Assembly (NCBI GenBank): GCA_016926255.1
Contig: JAFGOY010000002.1
Span: 96,596 to 160,595, forward strand
DNA: 64,000 bases
Source: Anaerolineae bacterium
Lineage (GTDB): Bacteria; Chloroflexota; Anaerolineae; Aggregatilineales; UBA3940
Direction of reading: 5' to 3'
Positions 15,348 through 23,440 of the stretch are shown here, in pieces. A program made the translations under genes and the position numbers. Every line of letters starts with the position of its first letter. Position 1 is the stretch's first letter. Below the pieces are notes generated by a model. The model made no database searches, was not told the DNA's origin, and saw nothing but the letters and a program-made list of their open reading frames with translations.

Positions 15348-15699
15348 CTGCTTCAAATGGATCAGAGTATCTACATGCTCTCAAATGACCTCTGTGTTTG
15401 TTCGATGAAACCCTCCTTCGCTTCATCTACAACCAATAATCAATTACCAATGAAGCCAATTCCGTTCGAAAGAGATCACTAACTGACCTGCTTTCAGATC
15501 GGCGCGGTTCTGGAGATTATGTCTGGTGGAAGAATAGGGGTGGGATGGTGGACTCGGTTGGTTGAATTCAGATCAAAAGACGAATGACAACCTCGATATA
15601 AGTGTATGGGACTATACACAGCCACACATACTAATGATAGTATCGAGATCGCCGGGGCGATTTCAACACCCGGCGGATTTATCATCACGTATTGAGTCG

Positions 15700-15785
15700 A
15701 ACCGGGTTGCGTCGAGTCATCACCGCTGATAGGATTGTCATTGGGCCGGACACTTCCAGAACCCTGATACACCTCAAATGGAGCC
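15700..15785. other. Conserved element A, upstream of first FGE-like lipoprotein
   Basis: About 60 bases here (core CATCACC, then GATAGGATTGTC and GGGCCGGACACTTCCA) match 24010-24065 at roughly 80 percent. Both copies lie 40-120 bases upstream of a start codon. No conserved gene covers either copy; both can be read in two frames without stops, so a coding remnant is not excluded. The rest of 15480-15700 shows nothing recognisable. Confidence 0.6.
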
Positions 15786-15820
15786 GTGCCGGTTGAATAT
15801 TCGTCAGGAGAGGCGTAGCT

Positions 15821-16903
15821 ATGAGATCGAAGCATCTGTCACTGTCAGGGCTTGTGATCGTTACCATCGTTCTGGCGGCCTGCTCGACGGGGGGCGAGGT
15901 CACACCCAGCGCCGCGCCGACCGATCCCCCCACGGCGACCGCATCGGCGACCGCCACCGCGACGCCGTCGTCCACGCCGACCGTCACCCCGACACCCACC
16001 AGCACCGCGACGATCACCCCCAGCCCGACGCCAACCCTCGATCCGAAAACGTGGGAGGGCGTCGAGACGAACGACGAATGGACGCCGGTCATCCGCGAGT
16101 TCGACGGCGTCCCGATGGCACTGGTGCCGCCGGGATCGTTCATCATGGGTACGACGCTTGAACAACATGATTATCTGGTCGAACTTATCGGATACACTCC
16201 TGATGGCTATCTTGACGAACGGCCCGCCGTCAGGCAAGACGTGGAGTTCCCCTTCTGGATAGACTTAACCGAAGTAACTAATGCTCAATTTGCCGACTTT
16301 TTAAATGAAAACGGCAATCAACAAATCGATATCGAAGAAATCCAATTTGATAATCGCTGGTTAGGTAGTGACAATGGCATTCTTGTTCTGAATGACAATA
16401 GATGGATTGTTGTTGAAGGATATGAAGATTATCCCGTTGTACTTGTGAATTGGTTTGCAGCACAGGCATTTTGCGTATGGCGCGACGCTCGACTGCCAAC
16501 AGAGCTTGAGTGGGAGTATTCCGGGCGTGGCCCTGACGGGTTGACATATTCATGGGGAAATGAATTCGCTCATGGGGGTGTCACAGATGTGTTTTTGGAG
16601 CCATTTGCGGTTGGCAGTAGCAAAGAAGACATTTCATGGGTGGGTGTGTGGGATTTAAGTGGAAATGCGTTGGAGTGGGTTAATTCGATCTCGGCTCCCT
16701 ATCCATACAGCTCGGCTGACGGAAGAGAACTACTCAGCGAAAGCAATTTAGCGACAACCAGAGTAATAAGAAGTTATGGCTATCATGGTGGCGCCCAGGG
16801 TGGGGCACGATTGGCCCGACGACTTGATGGTAGCCCCTGGATACATGAATCTCTGCTGGGCTTCCGCTGCGCACGTGATTTCGATGAAGGTGATGTCCAG
16901 TGA
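15821..16903 (+). CDS. FGE/sulfatase-modifying-factor-like lipoprotein, tandem copy 1
   Basis: A 360-residue lipoprotein: signal peptide with lipobox LAAC (Cys21), a Thr/Pro/Ser linker (residues 27-72) and a formylglycine-generating-enzyme-like domain (about 85-355). Family motifs seen are VPPGSFIMGTT, EVTNAQFADFL, ARLPTELEWEYSGRG, VGVWDLSGNALEWV and LGFRCARDF. The two catalytic cysteines of aerobic FGE are not at their usual place before the final GFRCA motif, so this is probably a binding or structural version of the C-type-lectin-like fold. The first 330 bases are GC-rich and nearly identical to copies 2 and 3; the remainder is lower in GC and diverged. The stop overlaps the next start (GTGA). 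Confidence 0.85.
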   Translation: MRSKHLSLSGLVIVTIVLAACSTGGEVTPSAAPTDPPTATASATATATPSSTPTVTPTPTSTATITPSPTPTLDPKTWEGVETNDEWTPVIREFDGVPMALVPPGSFIMGTTLEQHDYLVELIGYTPDGYLDERPAVRQDVEFPFWIDLTEVTNAQFADFLNENGNQQIDIEEIQFDNRWLGSDNGILVLNDNRWIVVEGYEDYPVVLVNWFAAQAFCVWRDARLPTELEWEYSGRGPDGLTYSWGNEFAHGGVTDVFLEPFAVGSSKEDISWVGVWDLSGNALEWVNSISAPYPYSSADGRELLSESNLATTRVIRSYGYHGGAQGGARLARRLDGSPWIHESLLGFRCARDFDEGDVQ

Positions 16904-17964
16904 AACCATATCGACTTTTGGCACTTACTCTCGCATTGATTGTACTGTCCGCCTGCTCGATAGGGGCCGATGTCACACCCACCGCCGCGCCGACCGATCT
17001 CCCCACGGCGACCGCATCATCGACCGCCACCGCGACGCCGTCGTCCACGCCGACCATCACCCCGACCCCGACCAGCACCGCGACGGTCACCCCCAGCCCG
17101 ACGCCGACGCTTGATCCGAAAACGTGGGAGGGCGTCGAGACGAACGACGAGTGGACGCCGGTCATCCGCGAGTTCGACGGCGTCCCGATGGCACTGGTGC
17201 CGCCGGGATCGTTCATCATGGGGACGACGCTTGCGCAGTACGATTATCTGGTTGAGTTGGTCGGATATACCCCGCCCGGATACTTGAGTGAGAGACCCGC
17301 TGTCAGGCAAGATGTCGAAAATCCATTCTGGTTAGACGTGACCGAGGTAACCAACGCTGAGTTTGTCGTTTTTCTCAATGAAGAGGGAAACCAACTGGTT
17401 GATATCAGCGATTGGAACGCTTATCCCTGGTATGGTGGCTTCAACGATCTGCCGATTACGGAACAGGGTGGTATCTGGGTTGTTGAAGATGGTTACGAGG
17501 ATTATCCGGTCATAGCAGTCAATTGGTTTGGTGCTGAAGCCTTTTGCGCGTGGCGGGACGCTCGGCTGCCAACCGAACTTGAGTGGGAATACGCCGGACG
17601 CGGGCCGGACGGGGTAATGTTTGCCTGGGGTAATGATTATGGTGCTGGAGGTGTTCCCCGAGATTTAAGACGTCCGATTCTTTCTGGAGATACCTCCTGG
17701 GTAGGTGTCTGGAACATGAGCGGAAATGCGTGGGAATGGGTTCATACAATCTATGCTGACTATCCGTATGATGCTTCTGATGGAAGAGAGGTGTCCGGGG
17801 CTGAAGAGGTGGTTACAGTAAGAGTGATGCGCAGTCTTGGAACCGGTAGCTACTATAAAGGCAGTTCCAGACTGTCAAATCGCTCCTTAGCGAGTTCCTG
17901 GACTGGAGATCGGCGGCTGGGCTTCCGCTGCGCCCGTGATTTCGATGAAGGGGATTACCAATGA
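16900..17964 (+). CDS. FGE-like lipoprotein, tandem copy 2
   Basis: A 354-residue paralogue of copy 1 with a GTG start overlapping the upstream stop. The lipobox is LSAC (Cys19), and the Thr/Pro linker and first FGE segment are almost the same as in copy 1 at the DNA level. From about base 17230 the sequences diverge, keeping EVTNAEFVVFL, ARLPTELEWEYAGRG, GNAWEWV and LGFRCARDF. The last 40 residues align with copies 1 and 3 without gaps but differ at most positions. Probably translated in a coupled three-gene operon and displayed on the cell surface. Confidence 0.85.
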   Translation: MKPYRLLALTLALIVLSACSIGADVTPTAAPTDLPTATASSTATATPSSTPTITPTPTSTATVTPSPTPTLDPKTWEGVETNDEWTPVIREFDGVPMALVPPGSFIMGTTLAQYDYLVELVGYTPPGYLSERPAVRQDVENPFWLDVTEVTNAEFVVFLNEEGNQLVDISDWNAYPWYGGFNDLPITEQGGIWVVEDGYEDYPVIAVNWFGAEAFCAWRDARLPTELEWEYAGRGPDGVMFAWGNDYGAGGVPRDLRRPILSGDTSWVGVWNMSGNAWEWVHTIYADYPYDASDGREVSGAEEVVTVRVMRSLGTGSYYKGSSRLSNRSLASSWTGDRRLGFRCARDFDEGDYQ

Positions 17965-19037
17965 GACTGCATCGACTTTTCACACCTGTCATCGTTGCTG
18001 TGATTGGTTTGTCCGCCTGCGCGACGGGGGGCGATGTCACATCCAGCGCCGCGCCGACCGATCTCCCGACGGCGACCGCCACCGCGACTCCCACCTCCAC
18101 CCCAACCATCATCCCGACACCCACCATCACCCCGACGGCTACCGCTACCCGCAGCCTGTTGCCAACCCTCGACCCGAAAACATGGGAGGGCGTCGAGACG
18201 AATGACGAATGGACGCCGGTCATCCGCGAGTTCGACGGCGTCCCGATGGCGCTGGTGCCGCCGGGGTCGTTCATCATGGGTACGACGCTTGCGCAGCATG
18301 AATACCTTGTCGAACTGACGGGAAGTACTCCAGATGTTTACTTGCCCGAACGTCCCGCTGTCAGGCAGAAGGTTGATTATCCATTCTGGATAGACATGAC
18401 AGAAGTGACCAACGCTCAGTTTGCAGTCTTTCTCAATGAAGTGGGCAATCAGACAATCGAGCTTCGTACAGACACATTTTATTTTCCCTGGTATGGTGGA
18501 TTCAACGATCTGCTGCTCACGCAGCAGGGTGACACATGGGTTGTCGAAGAAGGTTATGAGGATTACCCGGTTGTAGCGGTGAACTGGCTTGCTGCCGACG
18601 CGTTTTGCTCATGGCGCAATGCCCGTCTGCCAACCGAGCTGGAATGGGAATATGCCGGGCGTGGGCCTGATAGTTGGATTTATGCCTGGGGTAACGAGTT
18701 TATATCCGGAAGTGTCGCCAATACTTATTTGGGCCCGGCGGAAATTGGGAGTGGGGCCAGAGATGTCTCCTGGGTGGGCGCATGGGACATGAATGGAAAT
18801 GCCAAGGAGTGGGTCTATACAATCTTTGCTCCATATCCATATAATGCCACTGACGGAAGAGAATCTTCTGACAACAGCGATCTGTATACCATGAGAGTCT
18901 CCAGAAGTTATACATATGGGGGCAACTCTCCTGATGCGGCGAGGCTGGCCAGTCGTGGTGGTGCAAGTCCGTCATCACGTGATCAAAGGCTGGGTTTTCG
19001 CTGTGCCCGTGATTTCGATGAAGGGGACTACCAGTGA
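17961..19037 (+). CDS. FGE-like lipoprotein, tandem copy 3
   Basis: A 358-residue third paralogue; its ATG overlaps the stop of copy 2 (ATGA). Lipobox LSAC (Cys20), shorter Thr/Pro linker, then the same conserved 5' module and a diverged low-GC 3' module ending in LGFRCARDFDEGDYQ. As in the other copies, catalytic cysteines of FGE are absent from the expected position. A common adhesive or recognition role for the three is an inference from the fold and surface location. Confidence 0.85.
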   Translation: MRLHRLFTPVIVAVIGLSACATGGDVTSSAAPTDLPTATATATPTSTPTIIPTPTITPTATATRSLLPTLDPKTWEGVETNDEWTPVIREFDGVPMALVPPGSFIMGTTLAQHEYLVELTGSTPDVYLPERPAVRQKVDYPFWIDMTEVTNAQFAVFLNEVGNQTIELRTDTFYFPWYGGFNDLLLTQQGDTWVVEEGYEDYPVVAVNWLAADAFCSWRNARLPTELEWEYAGRGPDSWIYAWGNEFISGSVANTYLGPAEIGSGARDVSWVGAWDMNGNAKEWVYTIFAPYPYNATDGRESSDNSDLYTMRVSRSYTYGGNSPDAARLASRGGASPSSRDQRLGFRCARDFDEGDYQ

Positions 19038-19091
19038 AAAACAGAGGGCACGATAGTCTGTGCCCTCATGCTGTCGATTTTGTGCGTGATG

Positions 19092-19245
19092 GATAACCCC
19101 CTTCGACGAACCTCCGGTTCGCCACTTCCCCCAGAATTGGGGGAAGTCAGTCGTGGCATAAGGTCGTGATTACAATTCAAGACGATGATCTCCCCCAATA
19201 CTGGGGGAGATGGGCGACGCAGTCGGTCAGTGGGGGTTATTTGTC
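19092..19245. repeat. Inverted pair of dispersed double-hairpin repeats
   Basis: Two facing copies after the FGE-like operon. The plus copy (19092-19152) has stem CGAACC-TCC-GGTTCG; the minus copy (19190-19245) has CGAC-TGC-GTCG on its own strand. They sit between converging operons and together can fold into a long structure that may assist termination. Confidence 0.75.
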
Positions 19246-19281
19246 GAGCAATAAAGCCCCGAACTTAACTATCCCAACGAT

Positions 19282-19665
19282 CTAATGGTGATGCCCGTGG
19301 GCGTGGTGATCTTCGCTTTCTTTGCAGGGCGCGGTGCCGCTGATCACACCGTCGAAGTAGCAGTCGAGCGCGTTTTGCACGCTGCCGCTGGCCCCGGTCA
19401 CGGCCTCGATGCCAACCTGCTGAAAAATATCAATTGCCCGGCGGCCCATCCCCCCGCTGATCATCACATTGGCTTTCTGCTCGTGGATGAAGCCCGGCAC
19501 CTGTCCCGGCTGGTGGCTGGCGAAAAACGGGTTGTCGATCAACTCGACAGACTGTACTTCCTTGCCTTCTACTTCGACAATCGCAAAGAACGGGCAGCGC
19601 CCGAAGTGCTGCGCGACCCGGCTGTTGAGTCCGTCGCTGGTGTCTGCTGAAATCGCAATACGCAT
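19282..19665 (-). CDS. NifX/NafY-type cofactor-binding domain protein
   Basis: A 127-residue protein of the dinitrogenase iron-molybdenum cofactor family (RNase-H-like fold). Typical elements are MRIAISADT at the start, RVAQHFGRCPFFAIVEV, and the glycine-rich ANVMISGGMGRRAIDIF; the C-terminus is His-rich (EDHHAHGHHH), a likely metal-binding tail. Start at 19665 with an AAGGAGACAC ribosome-binding site; the longer open frame upstream runs through a repeat. It is the last gene of the ORP-like cluster. Stand-alone members of the family bind Mo- or Fe-containing clusters; no nitrogenase gene is present in the window. Confidence 0.85.
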   Translation of the reverse strand: MRIAISADTSDGLNSRVAQHFGRCPFFAIVEVEGKEVQSVELIDNPFFASHQPGQVPGFIHEQKANVMISGGMGRRAIDIFQQVGIEAVTGASGSVQNALDCYFDGVISGTAPCKESEDHHAHGHHH

Positions 19666-19708
19666 ATGTGTGTCTCCTTCTAAAATGATGTGGCTCCTGT
19701 GTAGAAAG

Positions 19709-19850
19709 TGTGAATGAACCCCCTCTAATCTCGCCCTGCTCGATTTTCTCCCCCTTGCAGAGGTGGGGCAATTGCACAGCAATTGCTTGAGCGAATTGGC
19801 AAGCCAATTCGCCGAAGGCTGAACCAGAGGTTCGGCTGAGGGGGTTTTAG
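19709..19850. repeat. Long variant of the dispersed repeat
   Basis: A 140-base stretch bounded by GAACCCCCTCT and GAGGGGGTTTT, with inner hairpins (ATTGCACAGCAAT, GCGAATTGGC with GCCAATTCGC). It separates the terminal NifX-like gene from the DUF59 gene and may uncouple their expression. Confidence 0.65.
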
Positions 19851-19897
19851 CCATATAAATTCACGCTTCCTTATAAAAGAGCCACTGGTGTTCGTAC

Positions 19898-20200
19898 CTA
19901 CTCTTCGTTAATCAGCGCGGTGAGTTCCTCCGCGCCGACATATCCATCTACCGTAATCTCCTGAGACTCTACCCCGGAAACCTCTGCTACAGCCAGTTTT
20001 ATCTGCTGAACCAGCATCACCGCCAGCGGGCAGACCGGCGACGAGGGGCGGAAGGTGTAGCTCACCCGCCCGCCTTCGCCGACCTCCAGGTTTTCGACCA
20101 GACGCATACGCACCACGTCGGCACGCGTCTCCGGGTCGATTACCGTACGCAGCCGCTCGATGATCGCTGCTTTCAGCTTTTCGATGTCGTTTTCGCTCAT
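19898..20200 (-). CDS. DUF59 / MIP18-family iron-sulfur assembly factor
   Basis: A 100-residue protein of the DUF59 (SufT/PaaD-like) family. The pattern VIDPETRADVVRM, the beta strand VSYTFRPSSPVCPLA and the following helix match the family, whose members help load Fe-S clusters. The Cys in SPVCPLA is the usual conserved one. It overlaps the upstream MinD-type ATPase by four bases, which fits a joint role in cluster transfer. Confidence 0.85.
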   Translation of the reverse strand: MSENDIEKLKAAIIERLRTVIDPETRADVVRMRLVENLEVGEGGRVSYTFRPSSPVCPLAVMLVQQIKLAVAEVSGVESQEITVDGYVGAEELTALINEE

Positions 20201-21102
20201 TCGGCTAACCCCTCGATGATGTCCGCGACTTCATCCCACACCCGGAGCAGCGCCCGGCTGGCGGGGGCATCCGGCTGGAAATAGGTCACCGGCTGGCCCT
20301 GTACCATCGCCCCGGTGACGGTCGTATCGAACGGGATGCGCCCCACCACCGGAATCCCCTCCGACTGGCAGAACGTCTCGATCTCCGCCGCGCCTTCCGG
20401 GTAGATATCGGCCTTGTTGATGCATACCAGCGCCGGAACGTCGAAATGATTGGTCGTTTCGAGCGCCCGGCGCATGTCGTGAACGCCGGACGCGGTCGGC
20501 TCGGCGACAATCAGCGCGAGGTCGGCCCCGGACACCGCCGAAATCACCGGGCAGCCGATACCGGGTGGCCCGTCGACCAGCACCAGATCGTAATCTTCGT
20601 CGAGCGCAAGCAGCCGCGCCTGCTGCTTGACGAGCGTCACCAGCTTGCCGGAGTTCTCCTGCGCCGGGCGCAGCGCCGCATGGAACAGCGGCCCGAACCG
20701 GCTCTCCGAGCGGAACCACTGCCCGACGACCTGATCGTGCAGGCTGATCGCTTCTTCCGGGCACTGGTAGACGCAGGCCGCGCAGCCATCGCAGGCCAGC
20801 GGATCGATCCGGTAGCCGCCTTCGCCATCGTCGAGAACGGCATCGAAGCGGCACACATCCTGGCAGATGCCGCAGGCGTTACACCGATCCTGATCGATGA
20901 CGGCGATCTGCCCGCCCCGGAAATCCTCACGGGAGACGATTTCAGGCGAGAGCACCAGTTCCAGATTCGAGGCGTCGACGTCGGCATCGGCCAGCACGCT
21001 GCGGAAGGGCGATGCTTCCTGCGCGAGCAGGTGGGCGAACGCGGCTGTGACGCTCGTCTTGCCAGTGCCGCCTTTCCCGCTGAGGATGACAAGCTGCTTC
21101 AT
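20197..21102 (-). CDS. MinD/Mrp-type ATPase with inserted 2x[4Fe-4S] domain (second of pair)
   Basis: A 301-residue P-loop ATPase: deviant Walker A GKGGTGKTS at residue 9, an inserted dicluster ferredoxin segment (CNACGICQDVC about residue 75 and CDGCAACVYQC about residue 105), and the switch motif DGPPGIGCPVISAVSGAD. Proteins of this build act in pairs in the ORP complex of Desulfovibrio and in related Fe-S or Mo/Cu cluster loci. It overlaps the neighbouring paralogue start/stop by four bases. Role in cofactor assembly is inferred. Confidence 0.88.
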   Translation of the reverse strand: MKQLVILSGKGGTGKTSVTAAFAHLLAQEASPFRSVLADADVDASNLELVLSPEIVSREDFRGGQIAVIDQDRCNACGICQDVCRFDAVLDDGEGGYRIDPLACDGCAACVYQCPEEAISLHDQVVGQWFRSESRFGPLFHAALRPAQENSGKLVTLVKQQARLLALDEDYDLVLVDGPPGIGCPVISAVSGADLALIVAEPTASGVHDMRRALETTNHFDVPALVCINKADIYPEGAAEIETFCQSEGIPVVGRIPFDTTVTGAMVQGQPVTYFQPDAPASRALLRVWDEVADIIEGLAE

Positions 21103-21989
21103 GATCCCACCCTCTGCCGGACGATCTGCTCGACGATCCGGTCGTGCAGGTCGCGGAACTGATCGCGGTATTCGGGGAAGGCATCGACCAGCGATTCGCC
21201 CCGCGCCAGCGCTTCGGCGATCTGGCGATCCATCGGGATGCGCATCAGGATCGGCACCCCGGCCTCGCGGCAGTAATCGTCAACCCCCGCATCGCCGATC
21301 CCGTCCCGGTTGACGATCACCCCGGCGGGAATATCGATCTCACGGGCCAGTTCGACGGCCAGCCTGAGATCGTGCAGGCCGAACGGCGTCGGCTCGGTGA
21401 CCAGCAGCGCGAAGTCGGCTCCCCGCATCGACTCGACGACCGGGCACGATGCCCCCGGAGGCGCATCGAGGATCACGATATCCGTGTCGCTCAGGCCGCG
21501 CCATTTTTTTAATTGGGAAATGACCGGTACGGCCATCGGCTCCCCGACGTTCAGCAAGCCCTGTGCAAAGTCGATTCCGGCGGCGGTCCTGCCGCCGCTC
21601 GCTGCCGGGCCGCCCTCCAGTATTCCCTGCGCTTTCGGCACCTCGCGGATCGCCTTTTGCGGGCAGACCAGCGTACAGCTTCCGCAGCCGTGACACAGTT
21701 CGGGAAAGACAAGCGTCTTCCCGCCGAGCACGACAATCGCGTGGAACTGGCACACGTCGGCGCACTTGCCGCAGCCGTCGCACAGATCGGGATCGACTGC
21801 CGGGATCAACTGGTTGACCGTCTCCCGGTGTTCGAAGGTCGGGTTCAGGAAGATATGGGCGTTGGGCGCTTCGACGTCACAATCGAGACAGGCGACCGGC
21901 TGCCCGGTCTCCGCCAACGACAGGGCGAGGCCGGTGGCGACGGTCGTTTTGCCGGTGCCGCCTTTTCCACTTGCTACGGCGATGATCAT
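21099..21989 (-). CDS. MinD/Mrp-type ATPase with inserted 2x[4Fe-4S] domain (first of pair)
   Basis: A 296-residue paralogue of the downstream gene: Walker A GKGGTGKTT, ferredoxin motifs CDGCGKCADVC and CHGCGSCTLVC, and the switch motif DAPPGASCPVVESMRGAD. The two ATPases are likely to form a heterodimer. The start lies two bases after the stop of the NifX-like gene, so the whole stretch from 22348 to 19898 reads as one translationally tight operon. Confidence 0.88.
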   Translation of the reverse strand: MIIAVASGKGGTGKTTVATGLALSLAETGQPVACLDCDVEAPNAHIFLNPTFEHRETVNQLIPAVDPDLCDGCGKCADVCQFHAIVVLGGKTLVFPELCHGCGSCTLVCPQKAIREVPKAQGILEGGPAASGGRTAAGIDFAQGLLNVGEPMAVPVISQLKKWRGLSDTDIVILDAPPGASCPVVESMRGADFALLVTEPTPFGLHDLRLAVELAREIDIPAGVIVNRDGIGDAGVDDYCREAGVPILMRIPMDRQIAEALARGESLVDAFPEYRDQFRDLHDRIVEQIVRQRVGS

Positions 21990-21991
21990 TT

Positions 21992-22348
21992 TTAGTGACG
22001 TTTGGGGCCGGTCGGCGCGTTGACCTGTTTGAGCGTCCCTGCGAGGAACCTGTCGAGCAGGTCGGCAGGCGTGCCGCTGTCGGCTTCGTAGGCGCCGATT
22101 CCGGCGGCTTCGAGCGAGGAGTAGGCGTTCGGGCCGAACTTCCCGCTGATGGCCGCTTCGACGCCGCTGCTGGCAAGGAACTGGGCGGCCTGCGGGCCCG
22201 CCCCACCCCGCGCCGACGCTGCCGGGTTAGCTTTCGCTTCCCATTCGCGTGTGTCGCCGTCGACAAATATAAAGTATTCACAGCGCCCAAAGCGCGGGTT
22301 GAACGGCGTATCGAGTTTGCCGTCGGTCGAAGAAATAGCGATTTTCAT
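21992..22348 (-). CDS. NifX/NafY-type cofactor-binding domain protein (orange-protein-like)
   Basis: A 118-residue stand-alone dinitrogenase iron-molybdenum cofactor domain: MKIAISSTDG at the start, FNPRFGRCEYFIFVD, and the glycine/alanine-rich second half (QAAQFLASSGVEAAISGKFG). It matches the type of protein that binds the Mo-Cu cluster in ORP, though the metal cannot be read from sequence. First gene of the tight ATPase operon and only 26-36 percent-like similar in appearance to the partner at 19282, judged by eye from shared motifs only. Confidence 0.85.
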   Translation of the reverse strand: MKIAISSTDGKLDTPFNPRFGRCEYFIFVDGDTREWEAKANPAASARGGAGPQAAQFLASSGVEAAISGKFGPNAYSSLEAAGIGAYEADSGTPADLLDRFLAGTLKQVNAPTGPKRH

Positions 22349-22373
22349 GATGTCTCTTTCATTGATCAGATTC

Positions 22374-22516
22374 CGGGGCGCTGCCCCGTACCCCGCAAAC
22401 TTTTAAAAAAGTTTGATCAAAATTCATATTCACCCTTTATCGGGCACAGCCCGATAAAGGGTGATAGAAGGGTTCAGGGAGATTATCTCCCTGATGGGGT
22501 GCGGGGCGAAGCCCCG
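22374..22516. repeat. Chain of five hairpins between cofactor-cluster genes
   Basis: Consecutive palindromes: CGGGGC-GCT-GCCCCG, AAACTTTTAAAAAAGTTT, CACCCTTTATCGGG-CACAG-CCCGATAAAGGGTG as paired arms, CAGGGAGATTATCTCCCTG and CGGGGC-GAA-GCCCCG. The first two match the family-3 repeat at 13901-13950. The chain fills the whole space between the DUF5320 gene and the NifX-like gene. Confidence 0.7.
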
Positions 22517-22529
22517 GATAATAGTTCCA

Positions 22530-22829
22530 CTAATCCTTGTTTTCGAGTTTATCCAGCCGGTCGTTGATGTTCTTGAGCGCGGCCTGTAAGCCTTCGGCCT
22601 GCGCCCTCAATGCAGAGGCTTCCTCGTCGGGGGATGGAGCCGCTGCCGGGCCGCTGCCCCACCAGCCGCGCCCGCGAAAACCCCAGCCGCGTCCGCCGCC
22701 CCAACCAAATCCGCGCCCGAAGCCGCGCAATGGGCCGTATCCTGGCCGATCATCCCCGGCGCAGTCACCCGCGCCGCGTCCTGTCATTGGCCCCCTACCC
22801 ATCGGACCTGTTCTATCGCCACCTGGCAT
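22530..22829 (-). CDS. DUF5320 glycine/arginine-rich protein
   Basis: A 99-residue protein beginning MPGGDRTGPMGRGPMTGRG, the hallmark of DUF5320, followed by a Gly/Arg/Trp-rich middle and a C-terminal coiled coil (ALRAQAEGLQAALKNINDRL). Such proteins are commonly encoded beside NifX-like and MinD-type genes in anaerobes; their role is unknown. Start at 22829 with AGAAGGAG upstream; the frame is open further but through a repeat. Confidence 0.85.
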   Translation of the reverse strand: MPGGDRTGPMGRGPMTGRGAGDCAGDDRPGYGPLRGFGRGFGWGGGRGWGFRGRGWWGSGPAAAPSPDEEASALRAQAEGLQAALKNINDRLDKLENKD

Positions 22830-22879
22830 GATGTTTTTTCTCCTTCTATAACCTTGATGAACCTTAAAATTCGGTAGAA

Positions 22880-22940
22880 CGCCCCCCTCTGTCTCCTTCG
22901 GAGACATCTCCCCCAAACCTGGGGGCGATCAAGGGTTGGC
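22880..22940 (+). repeat. Dispersed double-hairpin repeat
   Basis: First hairpin GTCTCC-TTC-GGAGAC, second CCCCC-AAACCT-GGGGG, then GCGATCAAGGGTTGGC. It lies between the ferredoxin and DUF5320 genes. Confidence 0.8.
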
Positions 22941-22948
22941 TAAGTTAC

Positions 22949-23434
22949 TCAATACCGATTGCGCCGCCGCTGGCGGCCCTGCCGTTGTCTACCCATACCA
23001 CGCCCGCGCCCGTCGACCATCCGGCGACCCCGCTGCGATCCATCACGCGGGGGTGTGTTTCGCACAGCCGGGGTGGAGCGGCTGGCCGGTTGAATGTCGA
23101 CCGACCGAGAACGCCGATCCAGCCAGTTGACGCCGATCTCGATCAGACGCGGAGCCGCTTCGATCAAAGCCGCGCCCAGAACAGCACCCAGCGCGGGCAC
23201 TGCTGATGCGCGGTGCGTCTCGATGGCCGTGTTTCTGGCCTGTACCGGGGCCGTCTCGACGACAACCAGCGGCATGATCGCATCCTGCGGGCAGGCGTTT
23301 TCACAGACTCCGCAGTCCGAGCAGAGACTTTCGTTTATCACCGCTTTGTTTTCGATTAGATTGATCGCCTGATCGGGGCAAACGTCGATGCAAGCCCCGC
23401 AGCCATTACAGGAATCCGGGTCAATGTATCTCAT
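22949..23434 (-). CDS. Dicluster ferredoxin with long Arg-rich tail
   Basis: A 161-residue protein: two [4Fe-4S] motifs at the N-terminus (CNGCGACIDVCP near residue 9 and CSDCGVCENACP near residue 39), a middle helix, and an Arg/Gly-rich C-terminus. The first 55 residues resemble a bacterial ferredoxin; the rest has no family I recognise. It lies six bases after the PadR regulator gene and probably supplies electrons or clusters to the MinD-type ATPases downstream. Confidence 0.8.
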   Translation of the reverse strand: MRYIDPDSCNGCGACIDVCPDQAINLIENKAVINESLCSDCGVCENACPQDAIMPLVVVETAPVQARNTAIETHRASAVPALGAVLGAALIEAAPRLIEIGVNWLDRRSRSVDIQPASRSTPAVRNTPPRDGSQRGRRMVDGRGRGMGRQRQGRQRRRNRY

Positions 23435-23440
23435 AATGCA

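Noticed and set aside
15494..15835. 113-codon minus-strand open frame upstream of the FGE-like operon
   Set aside because: Not called as a gene: no ribosome-binding site or domain. The part matching 24010-24065 is reported as a conserved element instead.
15821..19037. Calling the three FGE-like proteins active formylglycine-generating enzymes
   Set aside because: Catalytic cysteines before the final GFRCA motif are missing in all copies, and no sulfatase gene is near.
19282..22348. Nitrogenase cofactor (nif) gene cluster
   Set aside because: NifX-type domains are present but no nifHDKENB genes; the MinD-type ATPase pair fits ORP-like loci better.
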